A stretch of DNA of 64,000 nucleotides from Nitrospiraceae bacterium (GTDB lineage: Bacteria; Nitrospirota; Nitrospiria; Nitrospirales; UBA8639), in contig JACKFF010000004.1 in assembly GCA_020632595.1 (NCBI GenBank), forward strand, positions 124,001 to 188,000, written 5' to 3'. The stretch's first letter is position 1. The number at the start of each line of letters is the position of its first letter. Under the pieces are notes generated by a model. It did no database searches. It had not been told where the DNA came from and was given only the letters and a program-made list of their open reading frames with translations. Of this stretch, positions 35,887 to 44,969 are shown in pieces. Made by a program: the position numbers and the translations under genes.

Positions 35887-35903
35887 CTGAATAAGATATT
35901 CAG
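35887..35903. other. short inverted repeat between convergent genes
   Basis: CTGAATA (35887-35893) and TATTCAG (35897-35903) flank AGA. It lies in the 139-base gap between the kinase gene and the convergent methyltransferase gene. It has no T-run, so a terminator role is only possible, not shown. Confidence 0.3.
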
Positions 35904-35947
35904 ACAGGGGGACAGGTAATGGCGGCTTGAGAAGCCATACAGAGCGG

Positions 35948-36973
35948 TCATCTAGCATGCGGAAGGCGTCCTTCAATCAATTGCCCCTCCCAATCTCCGG
36001 TTCCCTTTTTCAGATGAAGAACCCGGGAGCGAGTGAGGCCAGCCCTTTGAAGCCACTCCCGAACATCTCGCACGGAATAGGTGTTTCCCCGCTGGGTATA
36101 GAGCAACATGGAGACCGCAAAGAGATTGGCTTCAAGTGGCTGAAGTTCGTTCGAATCCTGCAAAAAGGTATCTTGAATGAGCAACCGTCCACCAGGATTG
36201 AGAATTCGTTTAATTTTTTTGAAAATTCTGAGATTGTCTGCAGGAGAATAGATATGGAGCACATTGGAATACCAGACAACATCATAGGTGCCTGAAATGG
36301 GTGCTGTTAAAAAATCACCAGCTTGATAGGTCAAGCGGTTTCCCGAAGAGGACTGTTCCGCCAGCATACGCGCCACGTCCAGAGCGGCAGACCGATCCAT
36401 CACTGTAGCGTGAAGTGTTGGATTCTTGGCTAAAAAGGCCAGAGCATAGGTGCCAGGTCCCCCGCCTAAATCCAGTAGAGTGCGATGCGCCTTCAACGAA
36501 ATCTGTTGGGCAACCTCCCTGGCCGGTTGGATCGACCGGTGATGCATGGCCCAGGAAAATGACCGTCGATATTCCGTGGTTTCCGGTTCCTGGCTGTCCA
36601 ATGGCTGACCGACACGTATCACTTCCGTTAACCTAGACCATTCGCTCCATTGACGCTGCATGAGCACTAGATAATCTCCCCGAAAGTCCGGTCTTGATTC
36701 TTGGAGGTAACGTTTGGAAAACGGAGTCAGACGGTATCCTGACTGTGATTTGACTAATAACCCAACACTGGCAAGATTCCGGCACAAGATTGCGAGTCCA
36801 CGTTGGCTCACCCGCACTCGTTTGGCTAACTCTGGAATCGTCCAATCCCGATCTTCCATCTTCGTAAATAAATTCAGATCTAATGCCGAAAAAATAATTC
36901 TTGGCAATCGAAAGGCATAGATGGCCTCTCGAAATTGCTTAAAGGATTTGATGGAACTTGCGATCGGTTTCAC
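35948..36973 (-). CDS. O-methyltransferase with N-terminal winged-helix dimerisation domain
   Basis: The 341-residue protein has a winged-helix region (about 15-95, with WTIPELAKRVRVSQRGL and LTPFSKRYL) as in plant-type and antibiotic-pathway O-methyltransferases. The SAM-binding Rossmann domain has LLDLGGGPGTY at 166-176, an acidic residue after strand 2 (VMDRSAAL) and ILNPGGRLLIQDTFL near 261-275. Such enzymes methylate hydroxyl groups of small molecules. The substrate is unknown. The gene converges on the sensor kinase gene. It starts with GTG and has no clear ribosome binding site. It could belong functionally with the neighbouring LuxD-methyltransferase fusion, but the sequence does not prove it. 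Confidence 0.83.
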   Translation of the reverse strand: MKPIASSIKSFKQFREAIYAFRLPRIIFSALDLNLFTKMEDRDWTIPELAKRVRVSQRGLAILCRNLASVGLLVKSQSGYRLTPFSKRYLQESRPDFRGDYLVLMQRQWSEWSRLTEVIRVGQPLDSQEPETTEYRRSFSWAMHHRSIQPAREVAQQISLKAHRTLLDLGGGPGTYALAFLAKNPTLHATVMDRSAALDVARMLAEQSSSGNRLTYQAGDFLTAPISGTYDVVWYSNVLHIYSPADNLRIFKKIKRILNPGGRLLIQDTFLQDSNELQPLEANLFAVSMLLYTQRGNTYSVRDVREWLQRAGLTRSRVLHLKKGTGDWEGQLIEGRLPHAR

Positions 36974-37025
36974 GATGATCTGGAAAATCTAAGTGAGTAT
37001 TTCGATGTGGGAATCGGACCTGTAA

Positions 37026-37466
37026 TTAGCGAGTTGAGAACCAAGTCTGGCAGGTCTTGATTTGTTGATGGAGGTCAGCAAGGTCACCGAAGTCGACCGG
37101 GCGTTCATAGTAGGCGGCAACATGCGACTCATTCATCTCAATTCGTTCGGTGAAACCGAGACGCATGAGTTTTGGCCGGTATTTGGAAACAGTTTGTTGC
37201 AAGTAAAATTTGGCTTGTTTCGCAAGCTCGTCGGTTCCCAAATCTTCTGGCGTCCCATCCGACAGCATGCTTTTCATATCCTCCAGATCGTATCCCGCCA
37301 TACACACCAGCTTGCCATCGGCGGTGATTTCAAGTAACCAGTCTTCGTCCGGTAAGGGAAGGGTTAAGGCTTCCATAGAATCGATATCCATCCACCCGTG
37401 AATTTCATCCACAAGATACATTCTGGCCTCAGGCCATAGAATTGAAGGGGTGCAGGACTCACTCAT
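37026..37466 (-). CDS. conserved-looking acidic protein of unknown function
   Basis: The 146-residue soluble protein is acidic, with no signal peptide, membrane segment or recognised motif. Its start overlaps the end of the TPR gene upstream by 8 bases, so the two are translationally coupled and the frame is very likely real. The overall pattern (mixed alpha/beta, Trp and Tyr well distributed) suggests a compact globular domain. It is the last gene of a leftward cluster. Confidence 0.65.
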   Translation of the reverse strand: MSESCTPSILWPEARMYLVDEIHGWMDIDSMEALTLPLPDEDWLLEITADGKLVCMAGYDLEDMKSMLSDGTPEDLGTDELAKQAKFYLQQTVSKYRPKLMRLGFTERIEMNESHVAAYYERPVDFGDLADLHQQIKTCQTWFSTR

Positions 37467-38262
37467 GCGTTGTTCCAGTTCGGGCGCTCAGCTGGGATTC
37501 TAAAACCTGTAAGCGCCGTGTATTTTCGTCGAGTTTCGGCAGTTGATATTTTTGGTCTATGCGTACAACTTTTCGTAAGTATTGCACGGCCTGACTCCAT
37601 TGCCCTTGGGCTTCATGGCAACTGGCCAGAACATACCAGGCACCGCCCATTCGCAGTTCATCTTTCAACCGTCTGGCAACATCCAGGCTGGTCAAGGTAC
37701 AGGATTGCGCTTCTTCAAATCGTCGTTGACTTAAATACAACCGTGCCATCATACGAAAGACATCGGACTGTCCAGCTTCATTCCCGACCCGGCGCATCAA
37801 GATTAAGGATTCCTGATAATAGGCGAGTGCATCCTCTTCCTTGCCCGTTTCCCTCGCGACTAATCCCAAATCAGAGAGTAAAACCGCCTTTCCGGCATAG
37901 TCGGACAAATGATTCATTAAATCCAAAGCTTCTAGATAATACGCCCGGGCGCGTTCCCATTCGCCGGCATCGGCCGAAAGGTTCCCCAAATTGGCTAAAG
38001 TCGTACTAATCCCCCGTTCATCACCCAGAATTTTTTGAAGCTCTAACACCTCACTATAATAGGCTCTGGCTTGTTCCCGGCGACCACTCACGGCGCAAAT
38101 ATTACCCAAATTGCCCAATGTCGTGGCCAATGACCGTTGGTCTCCATTTTGACGATCAACTTCCAGAGCTTGCGCATAACATTGAAAAGCTTCTGTATAA
38201 AAGCCTTTGGAAAAGTGGCGATTGCCTAAGGAGTTGAGATTGGCGGATTGAGACCAAGCCAT
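37459..38262 (-). CDS. tetratricopeptide repeat protein
   Basis: The 267-residue protein consists almost entirely of about six TPR units. They show the W/G-x-A/L, A/G-x-A/Y, A-x-x-A/P-Y pattern, for example GNRHFSKGFYTEAFQCYAQA (12-31) and then 40-residue units with GNLGN..ARAYY..AL. The 40-residue period with G-N-L-G-N at the repeat start is of the Kinesin-light-chain/LGN type. It probably serves as a protein-interaction scaffold in the cytoplasm, as no signal peptide is present. It is coupled to the 146-residue protein downstream, which is a candidate partner. Confidence 0.85.
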   Translation of the reverse strand: MAWSQSANLNSLGNRHFSKGFYTEAFQCYAQALEVDRQNGDQRSLATTLGNLGNICAVSGRREQARAYYSEVLELQKILGDERGISTTLANLGNLSADAGEWERARAYYLEALDLMNHLSDYAGKAVLLSDLGLVARETGKEEDALAYYQESLILMRRVGNEAGQSDVFRMMARLYLSQRRFEEAQSCTLTSLDVARRLKDELRMGGAWYVLASCHEAQGQWSQAVQYLRKVVRIDQKYQLPKLDENTRRLQVLESQLSARTGTTHE

Positions 38263-38325
38263 GAATCCTCACGTCTGGTCACAGTGCGGATGAAAAACCT
38301 TACAGGCCATTATCAGGGTTTCGAT

Positions 38326-38925
38326 TCATTCATTTTCCAGTAAACCTTCAAGTGCGGACTTGGCTCCGGTGAGCAGGGATGTGCCATCTCCAACTAGAAG
38401 GCTATTAAAGTTATACTTTAATAATCGACGGAGATTGTCGCGGGCTTGAAGAATATTATTATATTTTTCCGAAGGCAGCAGCCGCAGTGAACCTGGAGGA
38501 TCTCCAATGATCGCATCTCCCACAATAAGTACTCCCTGACCCTGCTGCAAAAATAAGGCACTTTCTCCCGGAGATTTTTGATGCGAAAGCTGAACAACCC
38601 AAATCCCCCCTGGAAGCAATTCCCCATCCTTAAAGGTCTTATCAATGGGAAGAGTCATCTCTTTAGCATCTAATTCCGGGGCCATCACCTGACAGTTAAA
38701 GATTTCCCGGAAATTGGCCGCTTCTCGTCCATGGTCTCGATTGGTCAAGATAATATAATCTAGCCCACCTCCCCGCTGCGTGATGGCCCTATCACTGGCA
38801 TTCATGGGAGGTGGGTCAACTACTATTCGATGCTCCCCCACGGCCAATAAATGACCGTTAAAATTAATTTGTTTTTCCTCAGAAAACCAGGACCATTCAG
38901 AAATATTGGGCAGAATGGTTTTCAT
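38326..38925 (-). CDS. metallo-beta-lactamase-fold protein with degenerate metal site
   Basis: The 199-residue protein shows the fold landmarks: VGEHRIVVDPP near the N-terminus, LDYIILTNRDHG (55-66) where HxHxDH normally stands, LSHQKSPGESALFL and VLIVGDAIIGDPPG (the usual GD of the fourth strand). Only the Asp-His pair of the canonical HxHxDH remains, so a normal dinuclear zinc centre is unlikely; a mononuclear or non-catalytic role is possible. Its start codon overlaps the stop of the 79-residue gene upstream. It contains no signal peptide. Confidence 0.75.
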   Translation of the reverse strand: MKTILPNISEWSWFSEEKQINFNGHLLAVGEHRIVVDPPPMNASDRAITQRGGGLDYIILTNRDHGREAANFREIFNCQVMAPELDAKEMTLPIDKTFKDGELLPGGIWVVQLSHQKSPGESALFLQQGQGVLIVGDAIIGDPPGSLRLLPSEKYNNILQARDNLRRLLKYNFNSLLVGDGTSLLTGAKSALEGLLENE

Positions 38926-39161
38926 AAGGTTTCCAGAGTTTCTTGGAGAAGGGCTGTGGTTTTGGCTTGAACGGCCGGTTCTTCTGGAAGATCCAACATG
39001 TCATCCTCGTGGACCGTAATAAATTTACGATTGGATCCTTTGGTAAGAGAAATGAGTAAAAGACTGCGCGAAGGAGTGGTCGGAATGACGACCTCAACGG
39101 CCGCATCAAGGGATTTCACGATCTCAAGAAATCTTTGTTTCCCGTTTTCTAGTTCGTCCAT
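38922..39161 (-). CDS. small protein of unknown function
   Basis: This 79-residue soluble protein has a central hydrophobic strand pattern (AAVEVVIPTTPSRSLLLISL) flanked by acidic helices. I recognise no family. Its stop overlaps the start of the metallo-beta-lactamase-fold gene by four bases, which supports both the frame and co-expression. It may be a partner of that protein. Confidence 0.6.
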   Translation of the reverse strand: MDELENGKQRFLEIVKSLDAAVEVVIPTTPSRSLLLISLTKGSNRKFITVHEDDMLDLPEEPAVQAKTTALLQETLETL

Positions 39162-39207
39162 AGTGCCCTAACATTCGGGTTAAGAATGCGTGAGAGGAGT
39201 CATCAGC

Positions 39208-39762
39208 CTACATAGTCGAGCGAATAGGCCGTGCCTCCAACAATTTCTCTACTTCCTGAAGAATCGCTTCATGCCCAGCTAATGTGCCGTCAGTAAAGAA
39301 ATTCCCCACACGCTGCCAACGAATTAGGCCATTTTGATCAATGACGTACACATTGGGAATAAATTTTCCCCCGCCATAGAGTTTGTCCGTCTTCTTTTCG
39401 GGGTCTAAAAGATAGGGATATGTAATCTTCAACGGGAACCCTTGTAGAAATTCCCTGACATCGGCAAGGGAATCTCCAGATGAATTGACTCCAATCACCG
39501 CAACAGGCTTGTCTTTGGTGGCATCATGTACCCTCTGGAGATTGGTACTTTGGATTAAACACGGCTCGCAAATATGAAAGAGTCCCAGAACCACCACCTT
39601 ACCCTTAAACTGGTCAAGGGAGAGAGGTCGTCCATCCAGACCTGTCAGGGAGAAATTAGGAGCGGACTCCCCGACTTTAAAAAAACTTCCCGCCTGTGCG
39701 ATAAAACCAGTGCTCAGTATTAAGATAACTATGATCAATACCTGAAGATTATTCCTTTTCAT
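39208..39762 (-). CDS. exported TlpA/ResA-like thioredoxin-fold protein
   Basis: The 184-residue protein has a signal peptide or anchor (residues 7-24), then an AhpC/TSA-redoxin-like domain. APNFSLTGLDGRPLSL is followed by the redox motif Cys65-Glu-Pro-Cys68 in FHICEPCLIQS, and a cis-Pro region precedes YVIDQNGLIRWQRVG. Such proteins reduce disulfides outside the cytoplasm, for example in cytochrome c maturation; the substrate here is unknown. The CEPC motif is that of TlpA/ResA-type reductases. A strong AGGAGG ribosome binding site precedes the start. Confidence 0.87.
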   Translation of the reverse strand: MKRNNLQVLIIVILILSTGFIAQAGSFFKVGESAPNFSLTGLDGRPLSLDQFKGKVVVLGLFHICEPCLIQSTNLQRVHDATKDKPVAVIGVNSSGDSLADVREFLQGFPLKITYPYLLDPEKKTDKLYGGGKFIPNVYVIDQNGLIRWQRVGNFFTDGTLAGHEAILQEVEKLLEARPIRSTM

Positions 39763-39875
39763 AGGCTCCTCCTGTTCATGATGCCTCCTAAGGCATATAA
39801 TCAGAGATTTAACCTTTACATCTTCTAAAAGCCTACCACACGAATTTTTGGGGCGGCAACAAAACGAAAATACAT

Positions 39876-41327
39876 TTAAGAGCGAGAGAGTTGATCCGGT
39901 TCGAATAATCCGAGTTGTAATTGCTCGGCTTTGGTCAACATGATGGGATAATTATCCGTAAAACAGGCATTGCAATAATGATGGGAAAAGCCGGGAGCCA
40001 TTGCCAACATACCTTCTAGGCTAAGGTACCCTAAACTATCGGCCGTCACATAACGACGAATTTCTTCAATGTTGAGATTTGATCCTATGAGTTCTTTTTG
40101 GGTCGGCGTATCAATTCCATAATAACATGGGGCAATGACCGGTGGGGAACTGATACGCAGATGAATTTCCCGAGCGCCGGCCTGTCGAAGCATTTTGACA
40201 ATCTTCCGACTGGTGGTGCCTCGAACAAGGGAGTCATCCACAACCACAATCCGTTTCCCTTCCAGGACCTCCGGGACCGGATTCAGTTTCAACTTTACGC
40301 CAAAATGGCGGATGGCTTGTTGCGGCTCAATGAAGGTTCGTCCCACATAGTGATTTCGGGTTAGTCCGATCTCAAACGGCAACCCCATCCCTTCAGCATA
40401 GCCCAGGGCTGCGGGAACACCGGAATCCGGAACAGGAATGACCATGTCTGCGTCCGCTGGACATTCCTTAGCCAATTGACGACCAAAGGCTTTACGAACC
40501 GGATACACGGCATTCGGGCCAAAAATTTTCGAATCCGGTCTCGCAAAATAGACATATTCAAATACACACTGGGCGCGCGAGCGCTCGAGAAACGGATGAT
40601 AGGAAGTTAATTCTGTACCCTGAATGACAATAATTTCTCCCGGTTCAACTTCACGGACAAACTTGGCATCAATCAGATCGAAGGCGCACGTCTCGGATGC
40701 CACGACCCAACTGTTTTTATACCGCCCTAAACACAGCGGGCGAAATCCAAACGGATCGCGGGCGGCGATTAATTGATCATCCGTTAGCAGCACCAATGAA
40801 AAAGCTCCACGAACCAGACTTAATGCGTCAATCACCCGATTCACAATCGTATCGCCCTTGGAGTGAGCAATCAGATGAATGATGACCTCGCTGTCGGAGT
40901 CCGATTGAAAAATAGCCCCATAGGCCTCGAGTTCACCGCGAAGCACCCCGGCGTTCACTAAATTCCCATTGTGAGCCAAGGCCAAATTGCCAAAAGCGAA
41001 ATTAACGGACAAAGGTTGAACGTTTTGCAACTGTCCACTGCCTGCCGTAGAGTATCGGTTATGCCCGATTGCCTTGGTTCCCGGAAGTTCGCGTAAGGTT
41101 TTTTTTGAATAAATATCAGCAACGAGACCTAGGCCTTTTTTTTGAAAGAATTGCTCTCCATCCGAAGACACAATACCGGAGCCTTCCTGCCCCCGATGTT
41201 GTAGGGCATAGAGTCCCAGGTACGTCAGATTCGCAGCTTCTTTCGATCCCGCAATTCCGAAGACAGCACATTCTTCATGAAACCCGTCCTGGGAAGGCAT
41301 GGACTGTACCATTGGTAACTTCCTCAT
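39876..41327 (-). CDS. purF: amidophosphoribosyltransferase
   Basis: PurF makes phosphoribosylamine from PRPP and glutamine, the first step of purine synthesis. The 483-residue protein has a short propeptide before the N-terminal nucleophile cysteine in EECAVFGI, so self-processing is expected as in Bacillus-type enzymes. The RGQEGSG and RYSTAGSG glutaminase motifs and the PRPP loop IVVVDDSLVRGTTS follow near residue 350. Conserved cysteines near residues 232, 386 and in the C-terminal CNACF suggest an iron-sulfur cluster type. The ATG at 41327 has a GGTGGA site; upstream TTG is less likely. It is the last gene of the narK-rib-pur run. Confidence 0.95.
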   Translation of the reverse strand: MRKLPMVQSMPSQDGFHEECAVFGIAGSKEAANLTYLGLYALQHRGQEGSGIVSSDGEQFFQKKGLGLVADIYSKKTLRELPGTKAIGHNRYSTAGSGQLQNVQPLSVNFAFGNLALAHNGNLVNAGVLRGELEAYGAIFQSDSDSEVIIHLIAHSKGDTIVNRVIDALSLVRGAFSLVLLTDDQLIAARDPFGFRPLCLGRYKNSWVVASETCAFDLIDAKFVREVEPGEIIVIQGTELTSYHPFLERSRAQCVFEYVYFARPDSKIFGPNAVYPVRKAFGRQLAKECPADADMVIPVPDSGVPAALGYAEGMGLPFEIGLTRNHYVGRTFIEPQQAIRHFGVKLKLNPVPEVLEGKRIVVVDDSLVRGTTSRKIVKMLRQAGAREIHLRISSPPVIAPCYYGIDTPTQKELIGSNLNIEEIRRYVTADSLGYLSLEGMLAMAPGFSHHYCNACFTDNYPIMLTKAEQLQLGLFEPDQLSRS

Positions 41328-41406
41328 GATGTCCACCAATAGGCCAGATCATCTTGAGCCACCACAAAAGCTGACCGATTTAAATAATAGGAATAACCAA
41401 TCCTAC

Positions 41407-43680
41407 TCACCATGCTTCGGCTCCAAATTGTCGTGCAAGAGCATGATGCCATTGGTCTGACATTTCAGAAATGGGCAGGCTTATCTGACATACTGGCCGG
41501 TCATGAGGTCCGCGAACAGTAATGTCCATATTTCCTTGAGTGACTTGGCCTAATTCGGTGCATGGCATGCCTGAGCCTTCAACGAGTTCTTTCAACGGCT
41601 TGACATGCTCAGGTTTGACCGAGACGACAACCCGTGAAGGACTTTCTCCAAAAAGTAGAGCATCAAGACGCAACCGATCTTGAGTCAGTATAACAGTTGC
41701 TCCAAATTGCGCGGAAGGATGGGTCAGACAGCATTCGGCTAAAGTCACGAGTAAGCCACCTTCTGAGCAATCATGCGCTGACTGGACAAACCTCTTTTTG
41801 ATTAAGCTGAGTAGGAAGGGATAGAGAGCCTTTTCTCGATCCAAATCCAACCAAGGAGGATTGCCTTGTTCGCGAGAATGAATGACCTTGAGATATTCCG
41901 TCCCGCCTAAGTCCTCTTTCGTCTCCCCCAACAGGAAAATGTGATCGCCTGATTGTTTGAACCATTGAGTAGTAATGTCTTCCGGGCGCTCAATCAGTCC
42001 CACCATTCCCAAAATCGGTGTTGGGTAAATGGACACGCCATTCGTCTCGTTATAAAAGCTCACATTTCCACTGACGACAGGAATTTGGAATGTTCGACAA
42101 GCATCGGCGATCCCTTCGACCGCCATGATGAATTGCCACATAATGTCGGGACGCTCCGGGTTGCCGAAATTTAGGCAGTCGGTCACTCCGATCGGTTGGG
42201 CACCCGCACAGACCAAATTTCTCGCGGCTTCAGCCACGGCTAATCCTCCTCCCAAATAGGGATTCAGCAGGCAGTATCGGCTATTGCCATCCGTCGTCAT
42301 GGCCAAGGCTTTCGTGGTCCCTTTAATGCGGATCACTGCGGAGTCGGAACCGGGACAGACCACGGTGTTGGTACCCACCATATAATCGTATTGCCGAAAA
42401 ACCCAACGTTTGCTCGCAATAGTGGGTGAAGCTAATAATTTCAATAGCACCTCGGCAGGATTTTTGACATCTGGAAGCGTATCAATATTTAAGGATTGCA
42501 AAAACTCTTGATACGGTGGTGGCGCAGCAGGCCGTTCATAGCGTGGACCTTCTTCAGCGAGAGCATGCGCGGGTATTTCCGCTACGATCTGGTTGCCCTC
42601 TCTAATTCGTAAGAATCCATCATCTGTCACCTGCCCGACCACGGCGGCATCAATGCCCCATTTTCGGCAGATTGCCAGCACAGACTCTTCCTTTCCAGGT
42701 TGAGCTACCAGAAGCATTCTTTCCTGGGATTCCGAGAGTAATATTTCATACGGAGTCATGTGCGGTTCACGGCGTGGCACCTTGGCTAAATCCATGTCAA
42801 TACCGGTTCCGGCGCGGGAGGCCATTTCGCAGGAGGAGCTGGTCAGCCCGGCCGCCCCCATGTCCTGAATCCCAACTAAGAGGTCCTGTTCTAAAAATTC
42901 AAGGCAGGCTTCAAGCAATAACTTCTCTAAGAAGGGATCACCGACTTGGACATTCGGACGTTTCTTGTCAGATGCATCGTCAAAACTGTCAGAGGCCATG
43001 GTGGCCCCATGAATCCCGTCTCGTCCAGTTTTGGCACCAATATACAGCACTTGATTTCCAGCACCTTTAGCTAGCCCACGCAAGAGCCGATCTTTTTTCA
43101 CGATACCCAGACAAAAGACATTAACTAATGGATTTTTTGAATAAATATCGTTAAACGTAATTTCCCCCCCTACTGTTGGCACTCCCATGCAGTTTCCATA
43201 GGAAGAAATTCCAGAAACGACACCTTTCAGAATATGCTGATTTTTGGGAAGGTCCAATTCACCGAATCGCAGGGAATTCAACAACGCGATCGGGCGTGCT
43301 CCCATGGTAAAAATATCGCGCAGAATCCCACCGACACCTGTTGCAGCCCCTTGAAAAGGCTCAATATATGAGGGGTGGTTGTGCGATTCCATCTTAAACA
43401 CTGCCGCGAGGCCCTCTCCAATATCCACGGCACCGGCATTTTCTCCTGGCCCTTGAACCACGCGCTCCCCCTCGGTCGGAAATCGCTTCAAATGAATGCG
43501 TGAACTCTTATAACTGCAGTGCTCGCTCCACATCACAGAAAAGATACCCAACTCAGTGAGATTCGGCTCACGACCAAGATGCTTGAGGATTTGCTGGTAC
43601 TCATCCTCGGACAGGCCATGCTGTTCAATTATTTTTGCCGTAACAGGCTCCTGCGGCAAGCCTTTTGATTTCTGGGTCAT
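41407..43680 (-). CDS. purL: phosphoribosylformylglycinamidine synthase subunit PurL
   Basis: PurL catalyses the ATP-dependent amidation of FGAR, receiving ammonia from PurQ within a PurLQS complex. The 757-residue length marks the small-type PurL that needs separate PurS and PurQ. ELGIFSVMWSEHCSYKSS near residue 42, HPSYIEPFQGAATGVGGI near 105 and GDPFLEKLLLEACLE near 235 are typical motifs. The ATG at 43680 (MTQKSKG) fits the usual N-terminus; upstream starts add 10-12 residues. A DUF433 gene separates it from purQ. Confidence 0.95.
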   Translation of the reverse strand: MTQKSKGLPQEPVTAKIIEQHGLSEDEYQQILKHLGREPNLTELGIFSVMWSEHCSYKSSRIHLKRFPTEGERVVQGPGENAGAVDIGEGLAAVFKMESHNHPSYIEPFQGAATGVGGILRDIFTMGARPIALLNSLRFGELDLPKNQHILKGVVSGISSYGNCMGVPTVGGEITFNDIYSKNPLVNVFCLGIVKKDRLLRGLAKGAGNQVLYIGAKTGRDGIHGATMASDSFDDASDKKRPNVQVGDPFLEKLLLEACLEFLEQDLLVGIQDMGAAGLTSSSCEMASRAGTGIDMDLAKVPRREPHMTPYEILLSESQERMLLVAQPGKEESVLAICRKWGIDAAVVGQVTDDGFLRIREGNQIVAEIPAHALAEEGPRYERPAAPPPYQEFLQSLNIDTLPDVKNPAEVLLKLLASPTIASKRWVFRQYDYMVGTNTVVCPGSDSAVIRIKGTTKALAMTTDGNSRYCLLNPYLGGGLAVAEAARNLVCAGAQPIGVTDCLNFGNPERPDIMWQFIMAVEGIADACRTFQIPVVSGNVSFYNETNGVSIYPTPILGMVGLIERPEDITTQWFKQSGDHIFLLGETKEDLGGTEYLKVIHSREQGNPPWLDLDREKALYPFLLSLIKKRFVQSAHDCSEGGLLVTLAECCLTHPSAQFGATVILTQDRLRLDALLFGESPSRVVVSVKPEHVKPLKELVEGSGMPCTELGQVTQGNMDITVRGPHDRPVCQISLPISEMSDQWHHALARQFGAEAW

Positions 43681-43889
43681 GGCAAACAACTCATTTTCTA
43701 TGAAAATCATTCCCAATTAGCAAAAAGGGAAGGAAACTGAAGGAAAACCGAATAGGTCACTAATAATTTCTAAACAAACCCGCAAAGTCGATTTCCTTCA
43801 TGCTCCAGAAACGCACATTGGACAGTCGGGAAAGTCATTATTTCCATGAGGGGGAATTTAGCATACACACTGTCATACTGTCCTGTGGC

Positions 43890-44138
43890 CTAATGACCTG
43901 AAGGGAGGCGAAGGGGCAAATGATCAGTAACATAGGAAGCATAGCGCAAGGCCGTGAGCACTTGTTCATAGGTCAGATTCAATGCTTCCTGAACGTCATG
44001 AAATGATTTTCCGATCCCAAGGGTTCCAACCACGGTGGCCACATCAACGGCAGTGCCTGCCACACATGGCTTCCCGTGGCAGATGTCTGAAGTCATCGTA
44101 ATTCCTGGAAAAACTTCCATGGTGACCTTGACCGACAA
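43890..44138 (-). CDS. DUF433 domain protein
   Basis: The 82-residue protein matches the DUF433 pattern: ICHGKPCVAGTAVDVATVV (residues 19-37), then an amphipathic helix with FHDVQEALNLTYEQVLTALRYA. DUF433 proteins are small winged-helix-like proteins, often thought of as antitoxin-like when paired with a PIN or DUF5615 toxin gene. No such gene is present: the neighbours are purQ and purL, with gaps of 26 and about 200 bases. A DNA-binding or regulatory role in the purine operon is possible but unproven. Confidence 0.85.
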   Translation of the reverse strand: MSVKVTMEVFPGITMTSDICHGKPCVAGTAVDVATVVGTLGIGKSFHDVQEALNLTYEQVLTALRYASYVTDHLPLRLPSGH

Positions 44139-44164
44139 GGGAGGGCGGATATTGGCAATCGAGC

Positions 44165-44878
44165 CTATACCGGTTGAGGTGTTTTGTGTGTTTCCAACGC
44201 CGAAATCATAGATCGGAAAATATAAATTCCATCCTCATTATTGAGCAAGACTTCCGCGCCTCGTTCTGGATGAGGCATCAGACCAAGGACGTTGCCGGCC
44301 GCGTTGCGGATTCCCGCAATGTTATCCAGGGACCCATTGGGATTGGAATGAGAAGTCACTTTGCCTTCGCGATCACAATATCGAAATACGATTTGCGCAT
44401 TGGCCTGCAAGGCGGACAATGTCACAGGGTTTGTATAATAATTTCCTTCAGCATGGGCAATCGGGAGTTTTAGAATCTGTCCGGGTTCACAGTGATTGGT
44501 AAAGGGGGTATTCGCGTTTTCCACCCGTATATAGTGATCTTCACAAACAAAGGAAAGATCCCTGTTGCGCAACATAGCACCAGGTAATATTCCAAGCTCT
44601 AAAAGCATTTGAAATCCATTACAGATGCCCAGGACCATTCCTCCTCGCCCAACAAACTCAACGACGGCCTCCATGATGGGAGAAAATCTGGCAATGGCAC
44701 CCGTGCGCAGATAGTCACCATAAGAAAACCCCCCTGGCAGAATGATGGCATCCATGCCCTTGACGGATCGCTCTTGATGCCAGATAAACTCAGCCGTTTG
44801 TCCCATAACCTCCGAAAGTACATACGCACAATCCCGATCACAATTGGATCCTGGAAACACAATGACGCCGAAATTCAT
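44165..44878 (-). CDS. purQ: phosphoribosylformylglycinamidine synthase, glutaminase subunit PurQ
   Basis: PurQ supplies ammonia to PurL. The 237-residue class I amidotransferase has the FPGSNCDRDC N-terminus, the oxyanion GGFSYGDYLRTG loop (49-60), nucleophile Cys86 in GICNGFQ, and the His-Glu pair in MPHPERG near 210. The length is normal for the stand-alone subunit. purS lies 91 bases upstream and purL downstream, beyond DUF433. Confidence 0.96.
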   Translation of the reverse strand: MNFGVIVFPGSNCDRDCAYVLSEVMGQTAEFIWHQERSVKGMDAIILPGGFSYGDYLRTGAIARFSPIMEAVVEFVGRGGMVLGICNGFQMLLELGILPGAMLRNRDLSFVCEDHYIRVENANTPFTNHCEPGQILKLPIAHAEGNYYTNPVTLSALQANAQIVFRYCDREGKVTSHSNPNGSLDNIAGIRNAAGNVLGLMPHPERGAEVLLNNEDGIYIFRSMISALETHKTPQPV

Positions 44879-44969
44879 ATCGTTCTCTGCTCGCTGACAT
44901 TGATACAGAGATAAGAGCTATCAGAATAGAAAGCATCGCATTTAATCATGAAGACCATTGGAGAGACCA

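Noticed and set aside
43890..44138. DUF433 protein as half of a toxin-antitoxin pair
   Set aside because: Neighbouring genes are purQ and purL; no PIN or DUF5615 toxin gene is adjacent.
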